Shown: positions 11,972 through 24,089 of the stretch, in pieces
Layout of the letters: every line of letters begins with the position of its first letter
Position numbering within the stretch: position 1 is the stretch's first letter
NCBI RefSeq assembly: GCF_031143425.1
Contig: NC_090445.1
Location: 1,192,726,691 to 1,192,790,690 of the forward strand
Source: Pleurodeles waltl
Taxonomy: Eukaryota > Chordata > Amphibia > Caudata > Salamandridae
Reading direction: 5' to 3'
Length of the DNA stretch: 64,000 nucleotides
Notes under the pieces: generated by a model
The model's database searches: none
What the model saw: only the letters and a program-made list of their open reading frames with translations
What the model was told of the DNA's origin: nothing
Translations under genes and position numbers: made by a program

Positions 11972-13074
11972 ATGAGATGGCGGCATCCTCCGGTGTACAG
12001 ACCCCTGGTGGACCTTGCAACAATGGAGGACAGACACATTATCATTACCTACAGACTTGATTGTGCCACAATCCAGGAACTGTGTGCCCACTTGGAGCCA
12101 GACATGATGTCAGCTATCCGGCAGCCCACTGGTATCCCCCCTCTAGTGCAAGTCCTGTCAGTGCTCCATTTCCTGGCAAGTGGTTCCTTCCAAACAACAG
12201 TGGCCATGGCATCAGGGATGTCTCAGCCAATGTTCTCTAACGTGTTGACCAGAGTGTTGTCAGCCCTGCTGAAACACATGCGCAGCTACATCGTGTTCCC
12301 CCAGGTGGATGATTTGGCCACAGTGAAAGCTGAATTTTATGCCCTGGGACATATCCCCAACATCATAGGTGCCCTTGATGGTACACATGTGGCATTTGTC
12401 CCCCCCCGGAGAAATGAGCAAGTTTTCAGGAATAGAAAAAGCTATCACTCTATGAATGTGGAGATGGTGTGCTTGGAGGACCAGTACATCTCCCATGTGA
12501 ATGCCAAATACCCTGGCTCTGTGCATGACGCCTTTATCTTGTGGAATGGCAGCATCCCATATGTGATGGGCCAATTCCAGAGGCACCGGCTGTGGCTAAT
12601 AAGTGAACCCAAGGTCTCCACACAGTTTGAGTAGGTGTCTGGGTATGGGGTTGTCCCTAAGGGTTAGTGTGTGTCTAACAGGTATCCCTCGATATTTGCA
12701 GGTGACTCTGGTTACCCCAACCTCTCATGGCTACTGACCCCAGTGAGGAATGCCAGGACAAAAGCAGAGGAACGTTACAATGAGGCACATGGGCGTAAAA
12801 GGAGGATTATAGAACGGACCTTCGCCTCCTTAAGGCCAGATTCCGGTGCCTCCATCTGACTGGTGGATCCCTGTACTACTCACCCAAGAAAGTGTGCCAG
12901 ACCAGCGTTGCCTGATGCATATTGCACAACCTGGCCTTGAGGCGCCAGGTGCCTTTTCTGCAGGAGGATGAGCCTGGAAATGGTCTTGTGCCAGCGGTGG
13001 ACAGTGAGGAAGAGGAGGTAGAGGAAGAAGATGTTGACAACAGGAGCAACATTATTCTTCAATACTTTCAGTGA
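11972..13074 (+). pseudogene. Harbinger DDE transposase, H2 copy (best preserved)
   Basis: HARBI1-like nuclease. Exon 1 (11,972-12,602) starts at the ATG after a splice acceptor and reads VYRPLVDLATMEDRHII, TGIPPLVQVLSVLHFL, FPQVDDLATVKAEFY, GALDGTHVAFV (first catalytic D) and GSVHDAFIL (second D). A GT donor follows at 12,603. Exon 2 (12,702-13,074, after TATTTGCAG) reads GYPNLSWLLTPV and HGRKRRIIERTF (catalytic E), then an acidic tail ending ILQYFQ. A one-base deletion near 12,830 (TTCGCCTCC against TTCGGCCTCC in H1) and a TGA near 12,913 break exon 2. The triad residues are otherwise all present. It converges on Myb1. Confidence 0.9.
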
Positions 13075-13489
13075 CACACAGGTACGTTCATATTACATTT
13101 CAGTTAACTGTTGGACATTGTACAAGACAGCCTCTTACTCTATGTCTCTGGCCACTAACGTTACCCTTTGGCATCTCTATTTTCAGATCCCTGTGCCCCA
13201 CTCTGGCTCCTGCTATGTGTACTGCTGCCCACTACAGGTCATACCAATGTATATATAACTGGACATATGGATTGAAATGTTTCCAACTTGTTAACCTAAT
13301 ACATATTGCAATCAATTGACAGACTCCGTACTTCTATTTGTTCCAAGGGTGTTCATTTAAATGCTCATAAGTAGAGGGGGATGCGCAATGGGCAGGGGTG
13401 ATGATGGAGGAAAGTCCAAGTTAGAGTCCAGTCTATTTGTAGCACAGGTGCATTGTCCAAGGGGGCATAGGAAGGGGAGTAATGGCAGT

Positions 13490-15077
13490 TCAAGGTGGAC
13501 AGGGTGACACAGTGGGACAGAAGGGTGACAACCAGGAGAGTCTTATTTTCTGGCGGGGTCTTGGCAATGTTCTCTGTCTTCTGCCTGGATCGCAGGGACC
13601 GTTTGCGGTGTGGTTCTCCTTCTGCAGGGGGTGGGGTGCTGGTGTCCTGGTTGTTCCTGTGGGGGTACCTCCTGTCCACAAGCGCCAGTGGAGGTGGAGG
13701 GCTATTCATCTGCGTGGCTAGTGTCAGGGTCCCGTTGTTGTGCCACTGCCTCCCTCGTGGTCTTGGCCATGTCACCCAACACTTCTGCAATGGTGACCAG
13801 GATGGTGTAGATGTTTGTTAGGACATCCCTGATCCCTAGGTACTGTCCCTCCTGCAGCCGCTGGGTCTCCTGCAACTTGGCCAGTATCTGGCCCATTGTC
13901 TCCTGGGAATGGTGGTATGCTCCCAGGATGTTGGAGTGAGCCTCGTGGAGAGTGGGTTCCCTGGGCCTGTCCTCCCCCTCTCGCACTGCAGACCTCCCAG
14001 CTTCCCTGTAGTCCTGTGCCTCTGTCCCCTGAACCGTGTGCCCACTGCCACTGACCCCAGGTCCCTGATCGTCCTGGGTTTGTGGGGTTGGGGTCACTGT
14101 AGTTGTGGACACACTGCTGATTGACGTGTCCTGGGGACAGTGGCATGGGGCCACTGGGTGGGTGCTGTGGTGGTGTTTCCTGAGGAGGGAGCCTCTGTGG
14201 TGGTTTTGGACTGTGGCAGGGGAATCGACTGTCCAGAGGTCCCTGATGGGCCAGGTTGGTCATCCTGATCCAGGCATGCAGAGCTGCTGTCATCACTGTG
14301 AGCCTCTTCAGGGGGTGGACTGGTAGTAGCTGGCTCCTCCTCTCCGGTAACATTGAGTAGGGGTCCTGTGGGGATGCAAATGCAGTGTTAATGTATCTGC
14401 GTGTGCCATCTTGTGCATGGGTGTGTTTCCCTGTATGATTGTGATATCCCTGTCAGCTTGGCCTTGTGTTCATGGTGGTTTTGTGGGTTGGGTGAATCTC
14501 TGTGATGGGCATGCTGTGGTGATGGGTGCCCATGCAGGTCTGTGATGGGTGTCCATGAATTGTTGTTGCATGCAGGGCTTGGTATTGGGATGGGTGGGGT
14601 ATATGTTAGGGGGTGGAGTGATGGGGGTGAGGGTAGGCGTAGGAGTTTGTGATGGCATGCAGGTATGGTGTGGGATATAGTAGTAAAGATTTGACTTACC
14701 AAAGTCCAGTCCTCCTGCTACTCCTGTGAGGTCCTCAGGATGCATGATTGCCAAGGCTTGCTCCTCCCATGTTGTTAGTTGTGGGGGAGGAGGTGGGGTC
14801 CACGGCCAGTCCTCATTACTGCTACCTGGTGTCTTGCAACCACAGAACGCACCTTTCCCCGTAGGTCGTTCCACCTCTTCCTGATGTCATCCCTTGTTCT
14901 GGGGTGCTGTCCCACGGCGTTGACCCTGTCCACGATCCTCCGCCATACCTCCATCTTCCTAGCAATGGACGTCTGCTGCACCAGTGATCCGAATAGCTGT
15001 GGCTCTACCCAGAGGATTTCCTCCACCATGACCCTTATCTCCTCCTCTGAGAACCTTGGGTGGCTTTGTGGTGCAAT
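13490..15077 (-). pseudogene. Harbinger Myb1 (NAIF1-like), H2 copy
   Basis: Minus-strand gene. The start codon position (15,077) reads ATT instead of ATG, so the first in-frame ATG is at 15,029, inside the first helix (MVEEILWVEPQLFGS). Exon 1 ends at 14,700 with donor GTAAGT; exon 2 starts at 14,365 after CCCCACAG. The domain keeps SIARKMEVWRRIVDRVNAVG and TRDDIRKRWNDLRGKV without stops. Exon 2 repeats the Ser/Pro-rich acidic region and the helix TLHEAHSNILGAYHHS seen in other copies, with frameshifts near 14,150 and 13,700. A TATA box lies about 215 bp upstream (15,297-15,291). Confidence 0.8.
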
Positions 15078-15691
15078 GGATGTGGTGCGAGTGATATGTG
15101 TGAGGATGTGTGGGGTGATGTTTGGGGTGATGTGTTAGGGTGTATGCTGTGAGGTGCGTGGATGGTGTATGGGTGATGGTGTTCTGTGCCTCTGATTGAG
15201 TTGGTGCTCCTGCCTTGTGTCTCTCGCTGCTTGCTATCTTTTTTTTTCGTTGTTAGGGGTTGTGAGTAATGTGGGTAATGTGGGTGGGTGTTTTATATTG
15301 GATTGGATTGGGTGTGTGGGTGTGGTGTGTGTATGTGTGTCAGGTGTGTGTAGCTTGAATTGGCCAATGTGGTGTGGTTTTGTAAGTGTGTGTGTATTTT
15401 GAGCGCAGCAGTTTGTACCGCCAATGGTTTACCGCTGTTGAAATACCGCTACAGCAATTTGTGGGTCATAATACTTTGGGCGTGCTCCTGTTGGTGTAAT
15501 AGTGTGGGTTTTGCTATCACCAGTTCATCACTGACCTTTGGTGTGGCAGGCTTGTGTGGGTGTCTGTATAGTGGCGGATTTATCTGTGTGGGTCATAATA
15601 CCCGAAGCGGATTACCGCTGCGGTCACGGTAAGTTGGCAGCCGTCAGCATGGCAGTAGGCGGCATTTACTGCCAGGGTTGTAATGAGGGCC

Positions 15692-16002
15692 TTAGTGTAT
15701 TACTTACCTCCTAAGGGTGGGTTACCTTTGTAGTATTTTGTGGTGATTTGTTCCAAAAATAAAGTACCTTTATTTTGGTACAACTGAGTGTTTTCTTTCA
15801 TGTGTGTAAGTGCTGTGTGACTATAGTGGTACTGCATGAGCTTTGCATGTCTCCTAGATAAGCTTTGGCTGCTCATCCACAGCCACCTCTAGAGAGCCTG
15901 GCTTCTAGACACTGCCTACACTTCACTAAGAGGGGATACCTGGACCTGGTATAAGGTGTAAGTACCTTTGGTACCCACCACACACCAGGCCAGCTTCCCA
16001 CA
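15692..16002 (+). mobile_element. Family C LTR, 3' fragment beside Harbinger H2
   Basis: Matches 7,288-7,598 (end of LTR C), including the poly(A) hairpin at 15,756 and the terminus TTCCCACA. It starts exactly at the TTA target site of H2, so H2 jumped into this LTR and the left half was later lost. Confidence 0.85.
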
Positions 16003-16187
16003 CCTTGGAAACAGAAAGAGTCCTTAATTTGGCAGAAACCATCATCAAAAAAGTATTTTAGTGTAAAGTGTTGCTTGATGCTCTAGAGTTGCCATTGCCA
16101 AATGCACTATTTCCCAATCCCCTAAAAAAAATCTGCCTAATGGTGACTCTATTGTAGATCAGGCTGATAAAAAGACTGCATTGTCAC
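16003..16187. other. Unassigned spacer
   Basis: 185 bp between the LTR end and the H3 target site. It lacks the primer-site motif found after other LTRs, and I recognise nothing in it. Confidence 0.4.
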
Positions 16188-16571
16188 TTAGGCGCTCATT
16201 ATGACATTGGCGGTAAATCCCGCTTACTGCTACACTGACGGCCTCCAACATACCGTTGCGGTGGCGGATATCCGTTCACCATATTATGACCCACACACAC
16301 CAATCCGACAGAATACAGCCACATACACAAATCCGCTAGACCAAAGTTCAGTAATAAAGTGGTGGTTCCAAAACCCATACTTTTACACCAACAAAACAAC
16401 ACCCACCACATTATGACCTACGAATCACCACAGCGGACATTCAACGGCAGTAAACCATTGGCGGTACATACTACCGTGCACAGAATGGACACCCACATAC
16501 AAAACAACACAACATTGGCCAACACCAAATACACACACCTGACACCCATACACACACCACACCCACACCAC

Positions 16572-16578
16572 TATAAAA
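16572..16578 (+). promoter_or_regulatory. TATA box of Myb1 in H3
   Basis: TATAAAA 188 bp upstream of the ATG at 16,760, in the same surroundings as in H1. Confidence 0.6.
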
Positions 16579-16759
16579 AACACACACACATTCCCCACAA
16601 CACTTTGCCAACACCAATTGCCACCAGGAGACTGAACAGAAGAGCACAGAGACAACTAGACACACATAACACTTATACCCATACACCCCTCATGCACTCC
16701 ATATCACACCACACCACATTACCCAACACACCCTCAACAACACACATCATACAATACCC

Positions 16760-18308
16760 ATGGCACCACAAAGGCACCTCCATTTCATGGAGGTGGAGTT
16801 AAGGGTCATGGTGAAGGAAATTGTCAGGGTAGAGCCACAGCTGTTTGGAGCCCAGGTAAAGAAGATATCCATTGCAAGTAAGATGGAGCTATGGCAGAGA
16901 ATCGTGGATAGGGTCATCGTCGTGGAACTGCACCCGAGAACAAGGAACGACATCAGGAAGAGGTGGAACGACCTACAGGGGAAGGTATGTTCCATAGCAT
17001 CAAGGTACCAGCTCACCATACAGAGTTCTGGCGGTGGACCCCCACCTCCTCCCCACAGCAGGGGAGGAGCAAGTACTGGCATTACTGCATCCTGAGGGAC
17101 TCGCTGGAGTAGCAGGTGGACTGGACACTGGTAAGTCAACATTTACTAATCTCATCCCCCTCAAAACCTGCATGCCATCTCACACCCACACCCTCACTCC
17201 CATCACTCCACTCCAACCCACACACTGCACCTACACATCTCACTAACCTCAATGCCAAGCCCTGCATGCCTTACCAATGCTTGGACACCCCTCCCAGCCC
17301 TGCATGGACACCCATCATTAAAGCATGCACAGCATAGGGAAACTAACAATCCCACAATACATCACCATACACAAGCAAAAGCTGGCAGAGGAACACCAAA
17401 CATAGACAAACATAGATGGGAAGCTAGGGATGTACAAATGTCATGCACTTGAAGCATAATACATCACTTACATCCCCACAGGTACCCCAGCCAATGCCAG
17501 TGAAGAGCAGGTGCCACCACTGCCCAGTCGCCCAACAGAAGAGGCCCCCAGTGATGACAGTAACTCTGGACTTCTGGATCTGGAGGACCTACTTGGCCCA
17601 TCAGGGACCACTGGGCACCCGGCCACCCAAGCACAATCACAGACCACCACAGAGCCTTCTCCATCAGGATCCAACACCACAGCACCCACCCAGAGTACCC
17701 AAACCTGTGTCCCCAGGACATGTCAATCAGCAGTGCGCCCATTTGTACGGGGACCCAAGGCCACACCTCACCCCCAAGACAATCAGGGACCTGGGGTCAG
17801 TGGCAGTGGGCACACCGTTCAGGGGAGAGGGGCACCGGCCAACAGGGAAACTGGGAGGACTGCTGTGCGCCAGGGGGAGGACAGGACCAGGGAACCGACT
17901 CTCCAGGAGGCACTCTCCAAGATCCTGGGAGCCTACCAACATTCCCAGGACACAATGGGCGAGATCCTAGACAACATGCAGGAGAACAGGTGGCTGCAGG
18001 AGGGACAGTATCAGGGGATCAGGGAGGACTTGCAGGCCATTACCAACACCATGATCTCCATAGCACTGGTGCTGGCAGACATGACCAACATCATGAGGGA
18101 GGCAACAGCACAGCAGCAGGCCCCTGCCACTAGCCAGTCCATTGACCAGCCCTCCACTTCCGCTGCCGCTAGTGGGCAGAAGGCCCCACCACAGGACCCA
18201 CAGGCACCAACACCCCTCCCCCTGCAGAAGGTGAACCACCCCGCAAACGTTCCCTGCGACCCAGAAAGAAGCCAAAAACACTTAACAAGACCACAGCCAG
18301 GAAATTAG
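16760..18308 (+). pseudogene. Harbinger Myb1 (NAIF1-like), H3 copy, nearly intact
   Basis: Exon 1 (16,760-17,130) opens MAPQRHLHFMEVELRVMV and carries the Myb/SANT pattern EPQLFGAQVKKISIASKMEL, RNDIRKRWNDLQGKV, then a proline run. One frameshift near 17,050 in the linker separates it from the expected EEQVLALLHPEGLAGVAGG, after which the donor GTAAGT follows. Exon 2 (17,482-18,308, after CCCCACAG) is fully open for more than 265 codons: acidic Ser/Thr/Pro-rich region, helix TLQEALSKILGAYQHS, LQEGQYQGIREDLQAI, and a short basic C-terminus (NVPCDPERSQKH). A poly(A) signal follows at about 18,494. The single linker frameshift makes this the least damaged Myb1. Confidence 0.8.
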
Positions 18309-18793
18309 ACTATCCTGATTGTCCCCCTTGTGTCCCACTCAGTCACCTTGTCCTCCTTGAACTGCCATTGCTCCCCTTCGTATGGCCCCTTGGACACTGC
18401 ACCTGTGCTACAAACAGACTGGAACAATACCCTGGACTTTCCTCTCTCATCACACCATTCCATTACGCTTTCCCCTCAATTTTGCACCACCACAATAAAC
18501 ACCCTTGGAAAAAACTCAACTACTAGTATTTCATGTATTGAAAATTTGTATTGATGGAAACAGCTACATCCATTGCAAATTAACTGTACGTAGTGGGGGC
18601 TTATAAAGAATGACCTGTAGCTGCCTGTAGTGATCACATCAGGACATTTTAGTCATATCACCAACATCTGTAAAATGATAATCCATAGGTGACAGCAAGT
18701 AGTGGTAAAAAGTGAGTAATGCCATCATGCCGCAGCCACACAGAATACACCAATAGTCATTGAAATGTGAAGTTGCACTGCTTCACCTGTGTG

Positions 18794-19905
18794 TCATTGG
18801 AAGTACTGATGGATAACTGATGTTCTGTTGTCCACATCCTCATCCTCTGCCTCCTCATTCTCACTGTCCTCAGGGTCCACTGCTGTCACAGGGGCACCTC
18901 CAGTCTCCTCTTCCTGCTGAAAGGTACATGGTGTCTGAGGGCCAGGTTGTGCAACATGCAGCATGCCACTACTATCTGGCAGACCTTCTTGGGTGAGTAG
19001 CACCGGGATCCACCTGTCAGATGGAGGCACCTGAACATGGCCTCAGGAGGCCGAAGGTACTCTCAATGATCTTTCTGGTTTACCCATGTGCCTCATTATA
19101 ACGTTGTTCAGCCCTCGTCATGGCATTCCTCACAGGGGTCAGCAGCCACAATAGGGTTGGGTAGCCAGAGTCACCTGCAGGTATTGAGGGACAGCATTTT
19201 TCCACAGACTATCCTATTAAGTTAAAATCAGAGGCATCCACTAACATACACCGGGTGGGGACCAAGGCTCTATAAGCCACAACCTGTGCCCCTGTAGTTG
19301 GCCATCACATTAGGGATGCTGCTATTCCTCAGGACAAAGGCATCATGTACCGACCCAGGATATTAAGCACTGACGTGGAAGATGTACTGATCTGCCAGGG
19401 ACACCATCTGCACATTCATGGAGTGGAACCTTTTACGATTCCTATACACCTGTTCATTCTGGCAGGGGGGAGACAAACGCAATATGTGTCCTGTCAATCA
19501 CACCAATAATATTGAGGATGTGTCCCATTGCATAGAACCCGGCCTTCACTGAGGCCAAATCCTAATCCTGGGTGAAAGCAATATAGCTGCACATGTGTTT
19601 TACCAGGACAGACAAGACTCTTGCCAGCACGTTTGAGAACATTGACTGTGACATTCCTGCTGCCAAGCCCACTGTCACTTGGAAAGATCCAGTTGCAGGA
19701 AATGGAGCACTGATAGAACTTGCACAAGAGGGGGGATCCCAGTGGGGTGACAGATAGCTGATAGCAGGTCAGGCTGCAACTGGGCACACAGCTCTGTGAT
19801 TGTGGCCCTGTCCAGTCTATAGGTGAGTATAATGTGCCTGTCCTCCAGTGTAGCTAAGTCCACTGGCGGTCTGTACACGGGGGTGTGTCACCATCTCCTA
19901 TTCAT
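18794..19905 (-). pseudogene. Harbinger DDE transposase, H3 copy
   Basis: Minus strand, convergent on Myb1. Exon 1 (about 19,905-19,275) reads VYRPPVDLATLEDRHIILTY, TGIPPLVQVLSVLHFL, then shifts frame. The first catalytic site reads IDRTHIAFV (D kept, following G changed to R). The donor after exon 1 has lost its GT. Exon 2 starts at 19,174 after CTGCAG (GDSGYP context) and runs to the acidic tail ending IHQYFQ at 18,794. Several frameshifts and stops make it non-functional. Confidence 0.8.
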
Positions 19906-20350
19906 CCGCAGCGGTAGGTATCTAAGGGACACAAGAGTGAGTATGCTGTCACAATTTGAACAACTAAACCACAACAGCAGTCCACATCGTGCAATTACGT
20001 ATTGGGACAGTGTACATTTCTAAGTATGTGCCTATTTATTCTGTGAAGCAGCAATTATCTATAGACCTGTTCACCCCCCTGAAATGGCGACTGCCTGTCC
20101 TGTGTGGAGGGACAGGTGGAAGTAAGGTAATTCCACCGACGTTGGGCGTTGTGGCGGTAGGCAGTCATGAATCTCATGCAATTCCTCATTGAATAATATT
20201 GGGCCCTATGGAGTACAGTGGCCAATGGAGATCTACGCCGGTGGTGATGGTGTACACCGCCGCGGACGTGACCAACATTTTCTAAATCATTCCTCACTTG
20301 TTTCCTGACATTCAACAGGAGAAGACCTACACTGCATGTGCTGCTGTGAC

Positions 20351-20930
20351 CTGTGTCTGGAAAGGGCCCCAGCCTTCACTTCAGGGGAGTTGGAGTGACT
20401 GGTGGATGGGGTCCTACCCCAGTACAGACTGCTGTATGGGCCTCCAGACCCACAGATGAGTACACTGTGACAACGATGCATGTGGCATGGATGCATGGAG
20501 ATGTGTGTGAAGGCATTGTTTAAAGGGGGGTTATCTGTTGGTGGTGTACATGTTGTGCGCTGGGCAATTTGTGAGCCAATGGTGATGGAAACGGTTATGG
20601 TGGGCCATGTGTGTGACAGTCTGGACTGTTAGTTTAATGGTGTTCTCCTGTCTTTATTGCCTCTGCAGGTCACCGCCGATCAAAAGAAGGGAATATGGCA
20701 TGCCATCACCAAGGAGGTGTGGACCCTGGGGGTCTATGGCAGGCAGAGCATCCACTTTCGGAAGCGGAGGGAGGACCTGAGACGCTGGGCACGGAAGACC
20801 ACAGAGGTCCAGCTGGGGATGGCCTTCCAACGAAGAAGGGGTGCCTGTCGGATCCTGACCCCCCTGATGGCCTGCCTACCCTGAGCTGGATGGGCACTTG
20901 AGGGAATCACAGCCGCCACAAGGGGGTGAG
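20351..20930 (+). pseudogene. Harbinger Myb2 (MYPOP-like), H3 copy
   Basis: Same two exons as in H2 but on the plus strand, divergent from the transposase. Exon 1 (to about 20,456) reads AFTSGELE-stop-LVDGVLPQYRLLYGPPD; the start codon region is deleted and a TGA interrupts the first helix. Exon 2 begins at about 20,669 after TGCCTCTGCAG and reads KKGIWHAITKEVWTLGV, RKRREDLRRWARK and a basic stretch, then shifts frame near 20,880 before donor GGGTGAGTAC at about 20,926. Matching splice sites and order in H2 and H3 show that this gene belongs to the element. Confidence 0.75.
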
Positions 20931-21257
20931 TACAATGGGTATCATTACATATTTTGGCTGGTGGGGTGGTATCCAGGTGGTGCTTGTGTGTTAGTGGGTG
21001 CCCCTAAGGCAAGGTCAGAAATTGCAGCGTGGGTCCTCTGAAGGGTAATGGTTGCATAGCAAATATAGGTAACCTAGCTTGTTAGTAGTCCCAACAGAAG
21101 ACCGCCAGCGGTCTGCCAGCACTCCTAGGCAGAGTGCAGAGGAAGCACAAACAGGCTGGTGGAGACAGTGTTTCCACCTGACTCATTACGAGTTTGCACA
21201 CCTCCAATGTGACCGTGGCAGTTCAACCACCACGTATCAGAAGGCAGGAACGGACAG

Positions 21258-21264
21258 TATAAAG
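21258..21264 (+). promoter_or_regulatory. Candidate TATA box
   Basis: TATAAAG in 'cggacagTATAAAGGGAAA', about 40 bp before a short open segment (21,304-21,390) that ends at a consensus donor, AACC|GTAAGT. This is the arrangement of a promoter and first exon. Confidence 0.4.
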
Positions 21265-21297
21265 GGAAACACTCACCTGCAGGCAGCCTTACATGTC

Positions 21298-21390
21298 CGA
21301 TGCCGCCATGGAGCCATTCACAAATGTCATGCCGCTGCTGCTGATCATTGGACGACATCGAAATCAACATCGCCTAGGACACCAACAACC
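21298..21390 (+). other. Possible first exon of an unidentified gene
   Basis: Downstream of the TATA box above, one frame reads MEPFTNVMPLLLIIGRHRNQ and ends at a GTAAGT donor. A hydrophobic stretch followed by a basic run would suit the N-terminal exon of a transposase-like gene, but I see no downstream exon. It may belong to H3 or to another inserted element. Confidence 0.25.
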
Positions 21391-21489
21391 GTAAGTACTC
21401 AACAACTACCCGCATCATCAACTGTAAAAAAACAGCTTGTAGCACCGGCGAGCACATCATGGGGGGAATGCTACCGGCAGGAGGTACAT

Positions 21490-23300
21490 GTTGCAAACAA
21501 CACACACTCATAAACATATATCAACTAGGACACATCCACAGTAACAATATGCACACTTTCGCCAGCACACTCACACTGCACTGCAACACTACACAAATAC
21601 ACACGGTCACACAGCTCATGCACAGGGAGTCTCAAGGCTACACAACATTGTCACACACATCATCAACAACAACACACCTACAGCACAAATACAACTCACA
21701 CACTCACATTCCACACTGGTCAGGGACTGTTCTCACATACAACACAAATATTTAACAATGTGGCATTGCACACAAACAACAACACTAGTAAACAACCCTG
21801 CAGTGGGCACACACATCACAGCACAATGGCATGCACAAAACACAGAGACACAAATAGGCCAAGAACAACATGACAGCTATACCTACACAATTGGGAGGGG
21901 GGCATCTGGGTCACCTAGGAATGAAGACTGCACTGGGACATACAACACTTTGATCAGCCCCCCAAACAACATGTGCACAGGAAATTGCCCTACATGGGTC
22001 TCAGGGACAAACAATACTAAAACCAATAGTCATGCATATCTTCACAATGGGGAAGGGCAAGTCAAAAAAGCACAATCAACCTCTACTGCATGGGACATAG
22101 CCAGACAAGAACTAGCTGCAAGGGACACAGGCAAATGCAAGCACAGCTAGCACAATTTAACACAATCCATGTCTGCACAACTAAAACTCAAGATGACACA
22201 CATAACGTGTATACATAAGCCATATCAGGGGGACAAGTCTAACACCATACCTGTACACATTGGACAACACAAAAATAAATACTTAGTATATAACACAGTA
22301 CACAATGCCATGACACCACCATCGCATTTACACACATATACCTGTACACACAACATATACCCTTCTCTTGGGGGACATCAATGCGGCACACAAACTCATA
22401 TGCTGGAAGTAACAGCACAAGGAGGCGCATGAAGGCCCAAACACACACAACTGGTGGCACACAATTAAAGTAACTCAGGAACAATATCAAGCTAGAAATG
22501 TATACCCAAAAAATGTATACCCAAAAAACAACTGTTTTGGATTAATAAGCTGAATCATATTAATGCCCAATGGTCATTTGCCAGTCCATAATTCATATCC
22601 AATTATGGCACAGTGTTGTGCCTAAACTTGACTCCCAACTGCCATGTAACCTCCACAGGAATGGGCACCAAGGGGGCAGGCAGGCACATCAGGGATTATC
22701 TAGGGGTAGGGGGATCGGATTGGGGAGGGGGGTTTGGGTTTAGGAGGGGTGGTCTTCTTGGTAGGGCTAGATTTTTTTTTTGGGGGGGGAAAGGTATGGG
22801 TACTTGTAGGGAACCAGGGGAGGCCTTGGAGGTGGGATGGAACGGCTTGTGAGCTGGATGGGGTCCTTCTGGGTCTGGGGTGGAGGAACAGGGCAAAGGT
22901 TATGGTCAAACAAAATAATATTTTTGGGCACATGGGGCGGTCATCACACGGGGTCAGGATTTGGAGGTTGAGGGAGTGGTTATCTGATGTGTAGGTGTGG
23001 ATGTTGTGGGTGCATGCTTGTGGGAGGTATGCTTGTGTGTGGTGGATGTCTGTTGTGTGGGTGAGTGAGCTTGTTTATGTGTCTTGGGGTTGGGGGGATG
23101 GAGATGTTGGGGGATGCCATGGTGGATGGGTGGGTGGGTGTCTGTTGGAGGGGTGACTGCAGGTATGGTGGATGTGGTAGATGTATGTGTGTCGGTAGTT
23201 GTGGTGTCTGTGGGTGTGGTGCCTGTGGTGTATGTCTGGGGGCTGCTGGGGTGGTTTATGCGGGTAACATGGGTGAGGTGGCTGTGTTAGGGACTGTTGT
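21490..23300. other. Strand-asymmetric low-complexity stretch
   Basis: 21,490-22,450 is A/C-rich on the plus strand with many CACA runs; 22,680-23,300 is G/T-rich. Between them lies a short direct repeat of 'atgtatacccaaaaa' (about 22,497-22,530). Harbinger ends in this window are A/C-rich in the Myb1 sense direction, so the switch probably marks the junction of H3 and H4. No convincing coding sequence. Confidence 0.4.
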
Positions 23301-24089
23301 GGTGCTATCTATAGGTATGCTTGATCTTCTGTGTGTGATGCTGGGGGTGTCAGGTGAAGTTGTGGGTGTTGCTGTGTCTCTGGGTGGATGTTGTTTGTGT
23401 CCTCTCCGTTTGTCTGTTGAGGTGGATGTTTGCAGATCTGCGTGTGTGCTTTGGGTAGGAAGGGGGATTTGGACTGGGAAGAGGGAGTTGGAACGGGGAC
23501 GGAAGGTGGGAGGTGACTGGCTACAATCAGTGTGGAGGCCAGAGCCAGAAAAGATCTCTGTAGGCCAGCCATTGCACCCTGAATGCCTTCCAGGAATGCA
23601 TTACTCTGTTGTAAATGACTTGCCAAACCCTGGATGGCATTCACAATGGCTGTCTGATCCACAAAGATACTTCTCAGGAGGTCAATAGCCTCCTTACTGA
23701 GGGCAGCAAGGGTAACTGGGACGGGGACAGCGGTGCCTGTAGCAAAGGAGATACCCACCCTCTTGGGTGAGTGGGCACTGCCAATTAGGTAGGGAGCAAA
23801 AGTGAGGGCAGTAACAGAACGGGGGGCGGAAAAGGATAGTACTGGGGTTTATCCAATGGGTCTGCCACCACTAGCGAGTGGCCCCTGGAGGAGGAATCCG
23901 AGGATGATGACGATGTGCCGGTCTCCCCCGTGGCACTCCCTCGCCCTCCAGGCCACTGGGTCCCTCTGTTTCGGTGGGTCTTGACCCAAGGTCTAGTGGC
24001 CAGATGCTTCCCCACTTGACTCGGCCCATCTCCTTTGTTTGCCGGTGCAGATGCTGAAAAAAGAAAGACAAATAGGGACACAACATGGC

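Larger units (their letters stand above)
10860..15691 (-). mobile_element. Harbinger copy H2 (reverse), intact Myb1-side end
   Basis: Read from right to left: terminal inverted repeat beginning GGCCCTCATTACAACC at 15,691, Myb1 (15,077-13,490), convergent transposase (11,972-13,074 on the plus strand), then Myb2 (11,504-10,902). The right end abuts TTA (15,692-15,694), the Harbinger 3-bp target duplication, inside a family C LTR whose undamaged equivalent reads TATATTTAGTGTATTAC at about 7,283. The Myb2-side end is missing and meets H1 near 10,860-10,900. Confidence 0.85.
16191..22500 (+). mobile_element. Harbinger copy H3, intact left end
   Basis: Left terminal repeat GGCGCTCATTATGACA begins right after TTA (16,188-16,190) and matches the H2 end. 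Order: Myb1 (+, 16,760-18,308), transposase (-, 19,905-18,794), Myb2 (+, 20,351-20,930). I found no right terminal repeat. The plus strand is A/C-rich to about 22,450 and G/T-rich beyond about 22,680, which I read as the switch to the reverse-oriented H4, so the right edge is an estimate. Confidence 0.7.
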
